From contig CAVVZF010000001.1 in assembly GCA_963752825.1 (NCBI GenBank), positions 2,976,001 to 3,040,000 of the forward strand: a DNA stretch of 64,000 nucleotides, given 5' to 3'. This stretch comes from Cybelea sp963752825 (GTDB taxonomy: Bacteria > Vulcanimicrobiota > Vulcanimicrobiia > Vulcanimicrobiales > Vulcanimicrobiaceae). The notes beneath the pieces are model-generated. The model ran no database searches and was not told where the DNA came from. It saw nothing but the letters and a program-made list of their open reading frames with translations. Position 1 is the first letter of the stretch; every line of letters begins with the position of its first letter. Made by a program: the position numbers and the translations under genes. Below are positions 17,017 to 25,651 of this stretch, piece after piece.

Positions 17017-17956
17017 CTAGTTGCTCACCGTCACGCCAAACGGCTCCGCAACGCTGATGCTCCACCGCGCCGCGCCGCCCGCGGGGTATTTGTAGAGCGC
17101 GAGCGTGCCGGCGTCTTGGCTGGGCGCGATGACGCGCGCCTTTCTCGCGTCCTTGCGCGTCCCGACCGAACCGCTGACCCAGCATGTTGACGTAGTTCGC
17201 CCCGTCGAACTTCGTGGATCCGGTGACGCTGCCGTTGGCCGGGTTGATCTGATACACCGTTACGGTATCGGTGTCGCCAACGGCGACGTGCTTGCCGTCC
17301 CACTGAACGCCACCTGGCCACTCGATTGGCTGCTTGACCGGGATGTTCGTGAAGGTACTGCTGCCTTTAGGAAGCTCGCCCAGCACGAAGACTGAGCTGC
17401 TGTTGACGCCGTCTACAAAGAGATCGCCCTTCGCGTCGTAGCCGCAGAAGCGATAGTTTACGATGCTCGAGTCGGTGTACGTCTGCGGGATGCCCTTGGC
17501 GTTCGCGTAGACCGCGACGTTTCCACCGCCCGATTTGCTCGAGAAGTTCGCGACGGCGAGGTTGCCGGTGGTTGGATCGACCGCGCAGCCTTCCGGATAT
17601 TCGCCGGTATCGCTGAGCGTCCCGATCGGGCTGCTGCCGCCGTGGGCGTACTCCAGCAGCTGAGAGGCGCCGTCGTTGGCGACCCAGATATCGCCGGACT
17701 TGTCAACGCAGAGGCCATATGGCGTAGTGAACCCCGTGAGCGTTCCCACGAGCTGATGGGTCGCATATGAGTAGGCATAGACGTCGTTGGTCAGGACGGA
17801 CGAGACGTAGATCAGACGCTGTCGCGTCGCTTGCGGCGCCATCCACGAGACCCCATGCTGGGCTCCGCTCGCAACCAGCCCGGCGCACCCCGCTGATAGC
17901 AACGCCAGCGCGAGCGTGCCTGTGATTGCGAGTCGAATGTCGTGTAGCTTCGTCAT
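17017..17956 (-). CDS. NHL/beta-propeller lipoprotein, 3' part frameshifted
   Basis: The gene encodes a lipoprotein signal (TLALALLSAGC) and propeller blades (YGLCVDKSGDIWVANDG, YPEGCAVDPTTGNLAVANF, CGYDAKGDLFVDGV), like the gene at 9405-10349. From about 17195 the frame loses sense (FGRDAQGREKGARHRAQ), while the neighbouring frame resumes clean sequence: WVSGSVGTRKDARKARVIAP, then TLALYKYPAGGAARWSI, to a TAG at 17017-17019. A one-base indel explains this. The uncorrected frame runs on to 17003. The start is the ATG at 17956, where the signal peptide begins. Function is unassigned. Confidence 0.65.
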
Positions 17957-18010
17957 GGCGGGGCCTGGTTCGGCAAGCAGCTGCCGAATCCGGCGGTCGA
18001 AGCAAAAGGT

Positions 18011-18366
18011 TGGTGGAGCTGTCGGGGTGCTGCCCCCCGAGTCCAAGCAGCCTGACCGGCGCGTTCTCCAGGCTCAGCCTCGAATTTATCTTGATCGAAC
18101 GGACGCCCCGAGGCGCGGCTTACCGTTCGCTGCAGATCCTTGTTCTCGCGCGTGCGCCGGATCAAACGCCCGTGCCAGCCCGAGTTGGTGACCGGAGTGC
18201 GGAGCGGTTCGGGCCGACTCTCCGCGTCCGGTGACTAGCCTAGATTAGGCAGCCAGTGCGTATTCGTTGTTGGCAGATATTGCCGTTTGCGATCGTTTTA
18301 GGAGTGCTCGCAACTCCGCCTGCTGACGCCGACCACGGACTGTCTTGTCGAACCTATTTCAGCCCC
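18011..18366 (-). ncRNA. ssrA: Transfer-messenger RNA (tmRNA)
   Basis: The 5' end reads GGGGCTGAAATAGGTTCGAC and the 3' end CAGCTCCACCA. The two ends pair over seven bases with one G-U, and the CCA is encoded. AGTCC near the 5' end pairs with GGACT before the T-arm, forming the long tRNA-like helix. About 80 bases in, GATCGCAAACGG matches the usual resume-codon context. A frame ending GAATACGCACTGGCTGCC then TAA (EYALAA) is the classic degradation-tag end, with its stop at 18245-18247. Two oddities: the T-loop is GGCAGCA rather than TTCGANT, and the EYALAA frame is shifted from the expected GCA resume codon. tmRNA rescues stalled ribosomes with SmpB; smpB is not in the window. Confidence 0.88.
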
Positions 18367-18380
18367 ATGATGGACAAACC

Positions 18381-18386
18381 ATTATA
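18381..18386 (-). promoter_or_regulatory. -10 element of the tmRNA promoter
   Basis: On the minus strand a perfect TATAAT lies 14 bases upstream of the mature tmRNA 5' end, consistent with a short leader trimmed by RNase P. No convincing -35 hexamer is seen at 16-18 bases. Confidence 0.5.
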
Positions 18387-18411
18387 ACACCTTGAAGCAA
18401 GCGGTAGTTGC

Positions 18412-18438
18412 GGCGCCGGACTGCAGGCGTCCGGCGCC
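18412..18438 (-). terminator. GC-rich hairpin, candidate terminator of the uvrC operon
   Basis: GGCGCCGGA and TCCGGCGCC form a perfect nine-base stem around the loop CTGCAGGCG, 18 bases beyond the stop of the holin-like gene and before the tmRNA promoter. On the minus strand no U-run follows; on the plus strand TTGCGTTTT follows. The position suits separation of the operon from ssrA, but rho-independent termination is not proven. Confidence 0.4.
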
Positions 18439-18455
18439 TTGCGTTTTCGAGATGT

Positions 18456-18824
18456 TTACGCGCGCGACGCCTCTTGGCGACCACCCATCGCCACGAGCAC
18501 CGAAACGATCGTCATGATGATCGCGCCGTACAAGTCGGCGAGCCAGGGATTGACACCGCTCGATGGATCGTAGAAGTGGATGAACCGCACGGTGATCACG
18601 AACAGCAGATAGTTGATCACGAAGGCAAATAGGCCGTGCGTGATCCAGGTGAGAGGAAGTGAGATCAACCGAAGAATCGGACCGATGACCATGTTGACCA
18701 GACCGAAAACGATCGCCGCGATTATCGCATTCCAGACGTTGACGTCGTGGTAGAAACCGGGAACGAATTTCCCGATGCAGTAGAAGACGAGGGCATTGAT
18801 GAGAAACCGTAGTAACCAGTTCAC
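18456..18824 (-). CDS. Phage-holin-like four-helix membrane protein (PF04020 type)
   Basis: This 122-residue, very hydrophobic protein has four predicted membrane segments and the family pattern MNWLLRFLINALVFYCIGKF, then GLVNMVIGPILRLISLPL. Despite the holin name, most such proteins are chromosomal membrane proteins of unknown role. The GTG start overlaps the uvrC stop (TAGTG), implying translational coupling as the last gene of the clpN-dedA-uvrC operon. Confidence 0.8.
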   Translation of the reverse strand: MNWLLRFLINALVFYCIGKFVPGFYHDVNVWNAIIAAIVFGLVNMVIGPILRLISLPLTWITHGLFAFVINYLLFVITVRFIHFYDPSSGVNPWLADLYGAIIMTIVSVLVAMGGRQEASRA

Positions 18825-20785
18825 TATCCGTAGCCTCCTTCCAGCTCTTGTTTAATCTTTGCGGCTAACGCGGGCGTCATCCCTTTGACGGCTGCAATTT
18901 CGTCGAGGCCGGCGCGGCGAATGCCGGCCGGAGAGCCGAACGCCGAGAGGAGGCGCTTGCGGCGCACGGGGCCGACGCCGGCGAGCGCGTCGAGCGCCGA
19001 GCGCGTCATTGACTTGGCCCGCCGCTGGCGGTGGTACGTCACGGCGAAACGGTGTGCCTCGTCGCGTATTCGCGCGACTAGGTGCAGGGCCGGAGAGTTG
19101 GGGGGCAAGACGATCGGGTCCGGCTGATTCGGCAGATACAGCCACTCGTGCTCCTTGGCGAGCCCGGCGACGATCAGGCCGGTCATGTCCAGCTCCTCCA
19201 GCACGTCGACGACGGCGCTGAGCTGTCCCTTCCCGCCGTCGATCAGCAGCAGGTCGGGCTTCTTGTTGAACTTCTCTTTCTTCGCCAGCTCCCGCTCGAG
19301 CGGCGTCTCGGTGCGATCGGTCTCGCGGCGCAAGTAGCGCAGCCGGCGCCGCAGTGCCTCCTGCATCATCGCAAAGTCGTTGGGACCGCGATCGTATTGG
19401 ATCTTGAACTTGCGGTACTCGCTCTTTTTCGCGCGGCCCTCGACGAAAACGACCATCGACGCCGTCGGATTGGTCCCCTGAATGTTCGAGACGTCGTAGC
19501 ATTCGATGCGGTGCGGCGGCTCGGGAAGCTCGAGCGCGTCGGCGAGGTCGGTGAGGGCGCGCGCCTGGGCCGTCTCCTGAACTTCTTGATGCGCCAAGAA
19601 CGCCTTCAGGTTTTGCTCCGCGTTCTTCTGCACGAGCCGCATATACTCGGCACGGGCGCCGCGTTGCGGCTGCAGGATGCGAACGCGCTGGCCCTTGACG
19701 TCGGAAAGCCATGCCTCGATCGTCGCGCGCTCCTCGGGCAGCGCCGAAACGAGCAGCTCCTTCGGCACGGCCGCCGCTTGCGCTGGCGTCCGGCGCTTCT
19801 CCGGCACCGGCACCTCGTTGTCGCGAGCGACGCGCGCAAGCGAGACGCTCTTGTCTTCCGGCGCACCCGCCGTCCGCGCCGTGTAGAACTGCTTGAGAAA
19901 CTCGCTCGTCAGCACTTCGTCCGACTGTTCGTAGACGCCCTCTAGAATGAAGTGCTCCTGACCGATGAGCTTGCCGCCGCGCACGAGGAAGACTTGCATG
20001 CAGGCCTGTCCCTGCGCGCGTGCGCTCGCGATGAGATCCATGTCGAGCCGCGACTTCCAGACGACCTTCTGAACTTCGGTGACCCGGCGCACCTGGACGA
20101 TGCGGTCGCGGATGCGCGCGGCCGCCTCGAAATTCAGGTGCTCGGCGGATTCCGCCATCTCGCGCTGCAGCCGCGCCAGCAGCGACTCCTGCTTGCCTTC
20201 GAGGAAGAGCACGACCTCGTCGATCGTGCGATCGTAGTCCTCCTCGGTCTGATAGCCGACGCACGGCGCGAGGCAGCGCTTGATGTGGTACTGCAGGCAC
20301 GGGCGCTTGCGCCGGCCGTCGATCGGTTCGCGGCACGTACGCAGCGGGAAGACCAGACGCACCAAATCGATCAGCTCGCGCAGCCCGTGCGCGTTCGTGT
20401 ACGGCCCGAAGTAGCGCGCCCCGTCGTTGCGAACCATGCGCGTGAACACGACCCTCGGAAATGGCTCGTTGGTGACCTTGAGGTAGGGATAGCGCTTGTC
20501 GTCGCGCAGCCGGACGTTGAACGGAGGTTGGTGCCGCTTGATGAGGTTCGCCTCGAGGATCAGCGCCTCGACCTCGTTGGTGACGACGATCGTGCGAACG
20601 TCCGCGACCTTCTCCACCATGGCCGTCGTGCGCGGATGGTGCACCGCGCCCTCTTGAAAATACGACCGTACGCGATTGCGCAGCGAAATCGCCTTCCCTA
20701 TGTACAGGATCTCTCCGTCGCGTCCGACCATCAGATATACGCCCGGTGCATCCGGGATCTGCGCGAGAGTATCTAGTGCCGTCAC
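18824..20785 (-). CDS. uvrC: Excinuclease ABC subunit C
   Basis: UvrC makes the dual incisions of nucleotide-excision repair together with UvrB. The 653-residue product shows, in order, the GIY-YIG nuclease (PGVYLMVGRDGEILYIGKA), a cysteine cluster (TCREPI, CLQYHIKRCLAPC), the UvrB-binding helix (LNFEAAARIRDRI), the RNase-H-like nuclease (IECYDVSNIQGTNP) and C-terminal helix-hairpin-helix motifs (LDALAGVGPVRRKRLLSAFG). The GTG at 20785 overlaps the dedA stop by four bases (GTGA). The frame stays open far upstream but loses homology there. Confidence 0.93.
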   Translation of the reverse strand: MTALDTLAQIPDAPGVYLMVGRDGEILYIGKAISLRNRVRSYFQEGAVHHPRTTAMVEKVADVRTIVVTNEVEALILEANLIKRHQPPFNVRLRDDKRYPYLKVTNEPFPRVVFTRMVRNDGARYFGPYTNAHGLRELIDLVRLVFPLRTCREPIDGRRKRPCLQYHIKRCLAPCVGYQTEEDYDRTIDEVVLFLEGKQESLLARLQREMAESAEHLNFEAAARIRDRIVQVRRVTEVQKVVWKSRLDMDLIASARAQGQACMQVFLVRGGKLIGQEHFILEGVYEQSDEVLTSEFLKQFYTARTAGAPEDKSVSLARVARDNEVPVPEKRRTPAQAAAVPKELLVSALPEERATIEAWLSDVKGQRVRILQPQRGARAEYMRLVQKNAEQNLKAFLAHQEVQETAQARALTDLADALELPEPPHRIECYDVSNIQGTNPTASMVVFVEGRAKKSEYRKFKIQYDRGPNDFAMMQEALRRRLRYLRRETDRTETPLERELAKKEKFNKKPDLLLIDGGKGQLSAVVDVLEELDMTGLIVAGLAKEHEWLYLPNQPDPIVLPPNSPALHLVARIRDEAHRFAVTYHRQRRAKSMTRSALDALAGVGPVRRKRLLSAFGSPAGIRRAGLDEIAAVKGMTPALAAKIKQELEGGYG

Positions 20786-21396
20786 CCCGCGCCCACTGGG
20801 CGCCGCGCGCGCACGACCGCGATGACGACGACGACCGCGAGGACGGCGACGCCCAGCACGACGTACGCACCGCGATGCAGCAGCGGCAGCACGTCGCCGA
20901 GATGCGCGCCGAGCGCGTTTCCTAGCAGGATCAGGAAGCTGCAGAAAATCAGCGAGCCCAGGAACGTCCACAGATAAAACAGCGCAACGTTCATCTCGGC
21001 GATGCCCGCCGGAATCGCGGCGATGCCGCGCAAGACGGGCAAGAACCGGCAGACGAAGATCGCGAAGGTGCCCCACCGCTCGAAAAAGCGATGGACGACC
21101 TGCAACCGCTCGTGCGTGATGTGAATGTAACGACCGTAGCGCTCGATGAGCGGCACACCCCCGTAGCGTCCTACGGCGTACCCGATCGAACCCCCGGTTA
21201 ACTCGCCGATCAGCGCTACGAGGATCGTGAGCCACAGGCTGCTCAAGTGGCCGGTCGCCACCAAAGCTCCCGCGGCGGGCAGGATCAGTTCGGTGCCGAT
21301 CGGCGCACCGAGATTGCCGAGCGCGAGGCCGACGAACAGGCCGAAATACCCGTAGTGGTCGATGAGCGCCACAACCGCTTGCTGCAGATGCTCCAC
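20782..21396 (-). CDS. DedA-family membrane protein
   Basis: This 204-residue integral membrane protein belongs to the DedA/SNARE-associated family, implicated in lipid flipping and envelope homeostasis. Seen are YFGLFVGLALGNLGAPIGTE, the GGSIGYAVGRYGG re-entrant segment, and the conserved FVCRFLPVLRGIAAIPAG with its essential arginines. The start is GTG, 8 bases beyond the clpN-like stop, and the stop overlaps uvrC, so all are likely cotranscribed. Confidence 0.88.
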   Translation of the reverse strand: MEHLQQAVVALIDHYGYFGLFVGLALGNLGAPIGTELILPAAGALVATGHLSSLWLTILVALIGELTGGSIGYAVGRYGGVPLIERYGRYIHITHERLQVVHRFFERWGTFAIFVCRFLPVLRGIAAIPAGIAEMNVALFYLWTFLGSLIFCSFLILLGNALGAHLGDVLPLLHRGAYVVLGVAVLAVVVVIAVVRARRPVGAG

Positions 21397-21404
21397 TAAC
21401 GTCG

Positions 21405-21809
21405 TTACTCCAACGTCGAGGCGGTGTTTCGGGACGCCGCGCGCCGCAGGATCTCCGCGGCGGAGCTCCCACCCTCCGAGCGCAGGGCCTCGAAGAGATC
21501 GATCGGGCCGACCTCGCGGTCCGCGGCGCGCTCCTCCGCGAGGGCGATGATCCGCCGAACCCGCGGTGTGATCAGGATGCCTTCCCAGTGCCGCTCGTCG
21601 CCCGTACCGAGCGCTCGGCGTACTTCGGCGTGTACTTCCGGGACGTCGATCCCCGCCTCATCGAGGGCGCGCAGCGTCGCGGCGTCGCGCTCTTCGAGCA
21701 GGGCGACGAGCACGTGTTCTGCACCGACGTAGTAATGGCTGTGGTTGCGGCACTCTTGCTCCGCTACGCGTAGCACGCGCCGCGCCGCCAGGTTGAATTT
21801 CGAGAACAA
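21405..21809 (-). CDS. Stand-alone Clp N-terminal domain protein
   Basis: This 134-residue protein has the two Clp_N repeats that dock substrates or adaptors on ClpA/ClpC (NLAARRVLRVAEQECRNHSH, YYVGAEHVLVALLEE, then LITPRVRRIIALAEERA). It lacks the AAA+ modules, so it is an adaptor-like or regulatory fragment rather than a chaperone. The TTG at 21809, 6 bases after GGGAG, gives the family N-terminus FSKFNLAARR; upstream in-frame sequence runs through the tRNA gene and cannot be coding. It heads the dedA-uvrC operon. Confidence 0.75.
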   Translation of the reverse strand: MFSKFNLAARRVLRVAEQECRNHSHYYVGAEHVLVALLEERDAATLRALDEAGIDVPEVHAEVRRALGTGDERHWEGILITPRVRRIIALAEERAADREVGPIDLFEALRSEGGSSAAEILRRAASRNTASTLE

Positions 21810-21843
21810 TCGGTCTCCCGGGCCCCGGAGGGAGGAGAAAATT

Positions 21844-21917
<74 letters not shown>

Positions 21918-22028
21918 AGGAACTCCCGAAGTTTCGCAGAGCCGCGCCGGCTTCCTTTGCCCCCTCCGGCAAGGGGGGCGCCGAAACGAGGGTAAACCTG
22001 AGAAGACTCTGAAGCTCACAGTGAACTC

Positions 22029-22703
22029 ATGAGACACCTAATCGTCGGGTGCGGACGCGTCGGCTCTGCACTCGCGAAACTGCTGGACGCCGACGGACAC
22101 GAAGTCATCGTCGTAGACGAAAATCCGGCCGCATTCAAGCGCCTGGGAGCGAAGTTCAAGGGACACGAGGTCGTAGGCACGGGCATAGACTACGATGTTC
22201 TCAAGCGAGCCGGCGCCGCTACCGCCGATGGATTCATCGCCGTTACCAACGGCGATAACCGGAATATCATGGCCGCGCTGATTGCGAAGCGGATGTTCAA
22301 GATCAAACGGATCGTCGCGCGCATCTACGATCCGCCGCGCGGCCAAATGTATCGCGAGCTCGGCGTGCAGACCGTCTGTCCCACGACCGTGGGCGCTAAA
22401 CTCATCCGCGACGTCCTCATCGAGACGCCCTGGGAAATGCAAACCTTCGATCTCGGTAAGCTCTCGTCGGTCTCGGTCATCGTGACCGCCGCCGACGCCG
22501 GGAAGCGCGTCGGCGAGATCGAGGAACGCGGGAAGATCCGAATCGCCGCGGTTCGACGCGGGGACCGCGACGTGATGGTTGCGACGGAGGATCTCGTGCT
22601 CGCGGAAGGCGACGAGCTGAGCGCCGTCGTCTCGCCGGAGGCCATCTCCGCGTTCGCCGAGCGATTTCGCGACACGGCGGAGCGGCCCAAGGTCTCGGCG
22701 TAG
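22029..22703 (+). CDS. TrkA-type potassium channel regulatory subunit (first)
   Basis: The 224-residue cytosolic RCK protein regulates a Trk/Ktr-type potassium transporter or channel in response to NAD(H) or nucleotides. The Rossmann fingerprint is at the N-terminus (HLIVGCGRVGSALAKLL, VIVVDENP), followed by GFIAVTNGDNRN and a C-terminal RCK_C domain from about residue 140. The next gene encodes a second such subunit 3 bases on. No TrkH/KtrB membrane partner is in the window; the kdp operon is nearby. Confidence 0.85.
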   Translation: MRHLIVGCGRVGSALAKLLDADGHEVIVVDENPAAFKRLGAKFKGHEVVGTGIDYDVLKRAGAATADGFIAVTNGDNRNIMAALIAKRMFKIKRIVARIYDPPRGQMYRELGVQTVCPTTVGAKLIRDVLIETPWEMQTFDLGKLSSVSVIVTAADAGKRVGEIEERGKIRIAAVRRGDRDVMVATEDLVLAEGDELSAVVSPEAISAFAERFRDTAERPKVSA

Positions 22704-22706
22704 CGC

Positions 22707-23387
22707 GTGTTCATCCTGATAGTCGGCGGCGGCAAGGTTGGCTCGTATCTGAGCCGGGCGCTGCTCAATCAAGGTCACGAGGTTGTCGTCATCGAGAAGG
22801 ACGAGCGCAAGGCCAAGATGCTCGAGCGTCTGATCGACCGGCACGTCACCGTGGTGGGCGACGGCTGCGATCCGCTCGTGCTGGAGGCGGCCGGCGTCGC
22901 GCGCGCCGACGTGGTCGTCGCGGACACGGGTGACGACGAGGACAACCTCGTCGTCGTTCTGCTCTCCAAGAGAAAGTCGAAGGCGCGCTGCATCGCCCGC
23001 GTCAACAACCCCGCCAACAAGCTGATCTTCAGTTCGCTGGACGCGGACGATCCCGTGATAGTCATCTCGTCGACGGAGCTGATCCTGGACGTGCTCAACG
23101 AACACGTCAACGCCTCGAAGTACCGCTCGATGCTCGAGACGATGCATCTGTTCGGCAAGGGTGACATGCAGCTGGTCAAGCTCGCGATTCCGGAGCGCTC
23201 TCCGGTTGACGGTAAACGGCTTGCCGAGATCGATTTCCCGCACAATTCCGTCGTCGTCGCCGTCGACAGGCCCAACAGCGATCTCGAGATTCCGACCGGC
23301 GACACGACACTCCGCGCGGGCGACGCGATGATCGTGATCGTCAAGAACGGCGCGGCCGAACGAATCCGGACGATCCTCGGCGCCTAG
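22707..23387 (+). CDS. TrkA-type potassium channel regulatory subunit (second)
   Basis: The 226-residue paralogue of the preceding gene has the NAD-binding fingerprint FILIVGGGKVGSYLSRAL with VVVIEKDE, the GDGCDPLVLEAAGVARAD segment and a C-terminal RCK_C domain (LRAGDAMIVIV). The start is a GTG three bases after the previous stop, so the pair is coexpressed and may form hetero-oligomeric gating rings. It converges with the response regulator gene, only 6 bases away. Confidence 0.85.
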   Translation: MFILIVGGGKVGSYLSRALLNQGHEVVVIEKDERKAKMLERLIDRHVTVVGDGCDPLVLEAAGVARADVVVADTGDDEDNLVVVLLSKRKSKARCIARVNNPANKLIFSSLDADDPVIVISSTELILDVLNEHVNASKYRSMLETMHLFGKGDMQLVKLAIPERSPVDGKRLAEIDFPHNSVVVAVDRPNSDLEIPTGDTTLRAGDAMIVIVKNGAAERIRTILGA

Positions 23388-23393
23388 GGGAAC

Positions 23394-24035
23394 CTAAATA
23401 TAGCCCTTGCGCAGAGCCACCACCGCCGCCTGCGTGCGATCCGACGCCGAGAGCTTCTCGAGAATGTCGCGGATGTGCCCCTTCACGGTCCCCAGCCCGA
23501 TGTGCAGCCGCTCGGCGATCTCCGAATTCGCGCGCCCGTCGGAGATGAGGCGAAGTATCTCCGTCTCGCGCTGCGTCAGCGGGGAAAGGCGCGCGTCGTT
23601 CGACCTCGTCGTCGAGAACCGTCCGAGCACCACGTGCGCGATCATGGGATCGAAGTACGCCCCGCCTTCGCTTGCGATGCGGACGGCATCGACGATCCTC
23701 TCGGGATCGGAGCTCTTCAGGCAGTAGGCGTCGGCGCCGGCCGCCAGCGCGGCCAGCACCTCGTCTTCGAGGTCGATCATCGTCACGATCACGACGTGCG
23801 TCGACGGCAGCTCCGCGCGAACCTTCTGCGTGAGCGCCACGCCATCCATCGCGGGAATGCCGATGTCGATCACGGCCACGTCAGGCCGTTGTTGCGCAAT
23901 CGTTTCCCAACCGGCGCGTCCGTCCGCCGCTTCACCCACGACGTCGAACGACGCCTGCAGCGCGGTACGCAGGCCGGCGCGCGTCAGCGCGTGGTCCTCC
24001 ACGATGACGACGCGGATGCGGGTGCTTTGGTCCAC
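23394..24035 (-). CDS. NarL-type response regulator
   Basis: The 213-residue protein has a receiver domain (VVIVEDHALTRAGLR; phospho-acceptor Asp57 in AVIDIGIP; conserved Thr and Lys in IVTMID and YCLKSSD) and a LuxR-type HTH near residues 150-205 (TEILRLISDGRANSEIAERL, then GTVKGHIRDIL). The GTG start lies one base after the histidine kinase stop, so it is the kinase's cognate partner. KdpE regulators are OmpR-type, so a NarL-type output in this place is unusual. Targets may include kdp, but that is inference. Confidence 0.9.
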   Translation of the reverse strand: MDQSTRIRVVIVEDHALTRAGLRTALQASFDVVGEAADGRAGWETIAQQRPDVAVIDIGIPAMDGVALTQKVRAELPSTHVVIVTMIDLEDEVLAALAAGADAYCLKSSDPERIVDAVRIASEGGAYFDPMIAHVVLGRFSTTRSNDARLSPLTQRETEILRLISDGRANSEIAERLHIGLGTVKGHIRDILEKLSASDRTQAAVVALRKGYI

Positions 24036-24036
24036 G

Positions 24037-25590
24037 TCAGCCTGTCGTCGCGGGCAACGTCATCGTGAAGGTGCTCCCCTGAGGCTCTCGCGGCGCATAC
24101 GCGACGCTTCCACCGTGCTTCTCGACAATCCGCCGAACGATGTATAGCCCGAGGCCCGTTCCACCGCGGAACTGCCCGCCGCCGAAGCGCTCGAAGAGGT
24201 TCGCTCGGCGTTCCGGAGCTACGCCGTAGCCGTCGTCCTCCACAGCGATGACCAGCCCGGCCGGATCGGCGGAGCAGCGCACCACTACGTGACCGTCTCG
24301 CGGGGTCGCGTCCAGCGCGTTTGCGACGAGGTTGATGATTGCGCGCCGGATTTCGTGGGGATCGCCGAGCATCACCAGCGAATGCGGGCGCACGTCGGCG
24401 CGCAGCTCGACGCCCTTGATCTCGCTGACGGGCTGAAACTCTTCGACGACCCCCGTCACCAGATCCGTGCACGGCACCGGCTCGCGCACCGTCGAGGACT
24501 CGCCGGCCTCATAGCGCGCAACGAGGAGCAACGTCTCGACGATGCGGCGCTCGTCGTCGTTCGCCGCTAGTGCCGTACCCAGAATGCCGCGATAGCGCTC
24601 GGGAAGCTCGCCGTATGCACCCGAGAGAGCCTGATTCATCGTCACGTGCGCCGCCGCGAGCGGCGTCCGCAAGTCGTGCGCCAAGGCGTACACGATGTCG
24701 CGAATCACGTCGCTGCGATCGGCCAGCTCATCTTTCTGGCGGGCGATCTCCTCGTTGCGCTCTCCAAGCTGCGTGAAGAGGCGCGCCTGCTCCAGCGCGA
24801 TCGACGCCTGCTCCGCGAAACTCATGAGCGTCGCGCGCGCATCAGAGACGAAGGCCTTTCCTTCGCCGACCGAAGCGAGCAGGATGTACTGGACGCCGCC
24901 GCTCGTCCCGATCGACGTCGCCAGCGCCTCGCTCGCGCCCAGCGCCTCCAGAGTCAGCCGCCCAAGCACGTCGTTATCGGTCACCGCGAAAACGTCCCGC
25001 TCTTCGCCGGCGCGCGTCGCGAGCGACGCTATCTCATTCGAAAGGGCGCGGCGCTCGATCGTGATATCCGCGTCGCCCGCCTCATACGTGAGCACCAACG
25101 GCGGCCCAAACGGCGTTTCGCGGGCGATCAACGTCGCGCGCGATGCCCCGAGCAACGCCACCGACTCGCGCAGGATAGCGCGCTGGACCAGCTCTACATT
25201 GAGCGTTTCGCGTACCCGCCCTGCGGCGCCGCGCAGGGCCTTCTCGATTTCGATCTGACGCATCCTTCCGGCGGAGGCGCCGGCCTCGCGTGCATACTCT
25301 TGCGTCCGGATGCTCAGATAACCGACCAGAATGAACGATGCCGCCAGCAAAAAGCGATCGCCGATGGCGATCGTGTCCCAGTGGTGCCCGGCCTGAACTC
25401 CGTTGACGTAACCGGCGATGGCGTTCGCTACCTCTGCCGCGATCACCAGATTCGTCGTCAAGCGTCGTTGCAATGCGAGGCTACTCAGCGCGATGGGACC
25501 GTTGAACAAAATCGCCGCAATGAACAGCTGCGGGGTGAGCAAGTCGACGATCCAGGCGACGATGAGCAGTCCGTAGCAGAGCAGGGCCAC
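24037..25590 (-). CDS. Membrane sensor histidine kinase (DUF4118-like, GAF, HisKA, HATPase)
   Basis: This 517-residue kinase starts with about four hydrophobic segments (YGLLIVAWIVDLLTPQLFI onward), resembling the membrane region of KdpD. A GAF-like domain follows at roughly residues 130-280. The HisKA motif is ALAHDLRTPLAAAH (His near residue 305). The ATPase core shows NLVANALDA, DDGYGVAPE and GTGLGLYIVRRIVEKHGG. The GTG at 25590 is chosen; longer in-frame sequence upstream would overlap the divergent KdpD-type gene. It looks like the catalytic half of a KdpD whose N-terminal sensor is encoded separately next door. Confidence 0.85.
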   Translation of the reverse strand: MALLCYGLLIVAWIVDLLTPQLFIAAILFNGPIALSSLALQRRLTTNLVIAAEVANAIAGYVNGVQAGHHWDTIAIGDRFLLAASFILVGYLSIRTQEYAREAGASAGRMRQIEIEKALRGAAGRVRETLNVELVQRAILRESVALLGASRATLIARETPFGPPLVLTYEAGDADITIERRALSNEIASLATRAGEERDVFAVTDNDVLGRLTLEALGASEALATSIGTSGGVQYILLASVGEGKAFVSDARATLMSFAEQASIALEQARLFTQLGERNEEIARQKDELADRSDVIRDIVYALAHDLRTPLAAAHVTMNQALSGAYGELPERYRGILGTALAANDDERRIVETLLLVARYEAGESSTVREPVPCTDLVTGVVEEFQPVSEIKGVELRADVRPHSLVMLGDPHEIRRAIINLVANALDATPRDGHVVVRCSADPAGLVIAVEDDGYGVAPERRANLFERFGGGQFRGGTGLGLYIVRRIVEKHGGSVAYAPREPQGSTFTMTLPATTG

Positions 25591-25651
25591 GGCACCGCGT
25601 TTCTGGGGGAGCGGCGGGGGCGCCTTGCCTGAAGCGGAGAAGGCTGCGCCG

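Noticed and set aside
17953..18234. Short open frames overlapping the tmRNA gene
   Set aside because: The region is explained by the tmRNA structure and tag.
18456..18824. Holin-like gene as evidence of a prophage
   Set aside because: It is the last gene of a uvrC operon and no other phage gene is present; this family is usually chromosomal.
21957..21981. GC-rich hairpin GCCCCCT/AGGGGGGC upstream of tRNA-Pro
   Set aside because: It lies before the tRNA in a divergent promoter region and has no T-run or known partner, so no function is claimed.
22038..23243. 401-residue open frame opposite the two TrkA-type genes
   Set aside because: It spans both real genes and their junction and has shadow-like composition.
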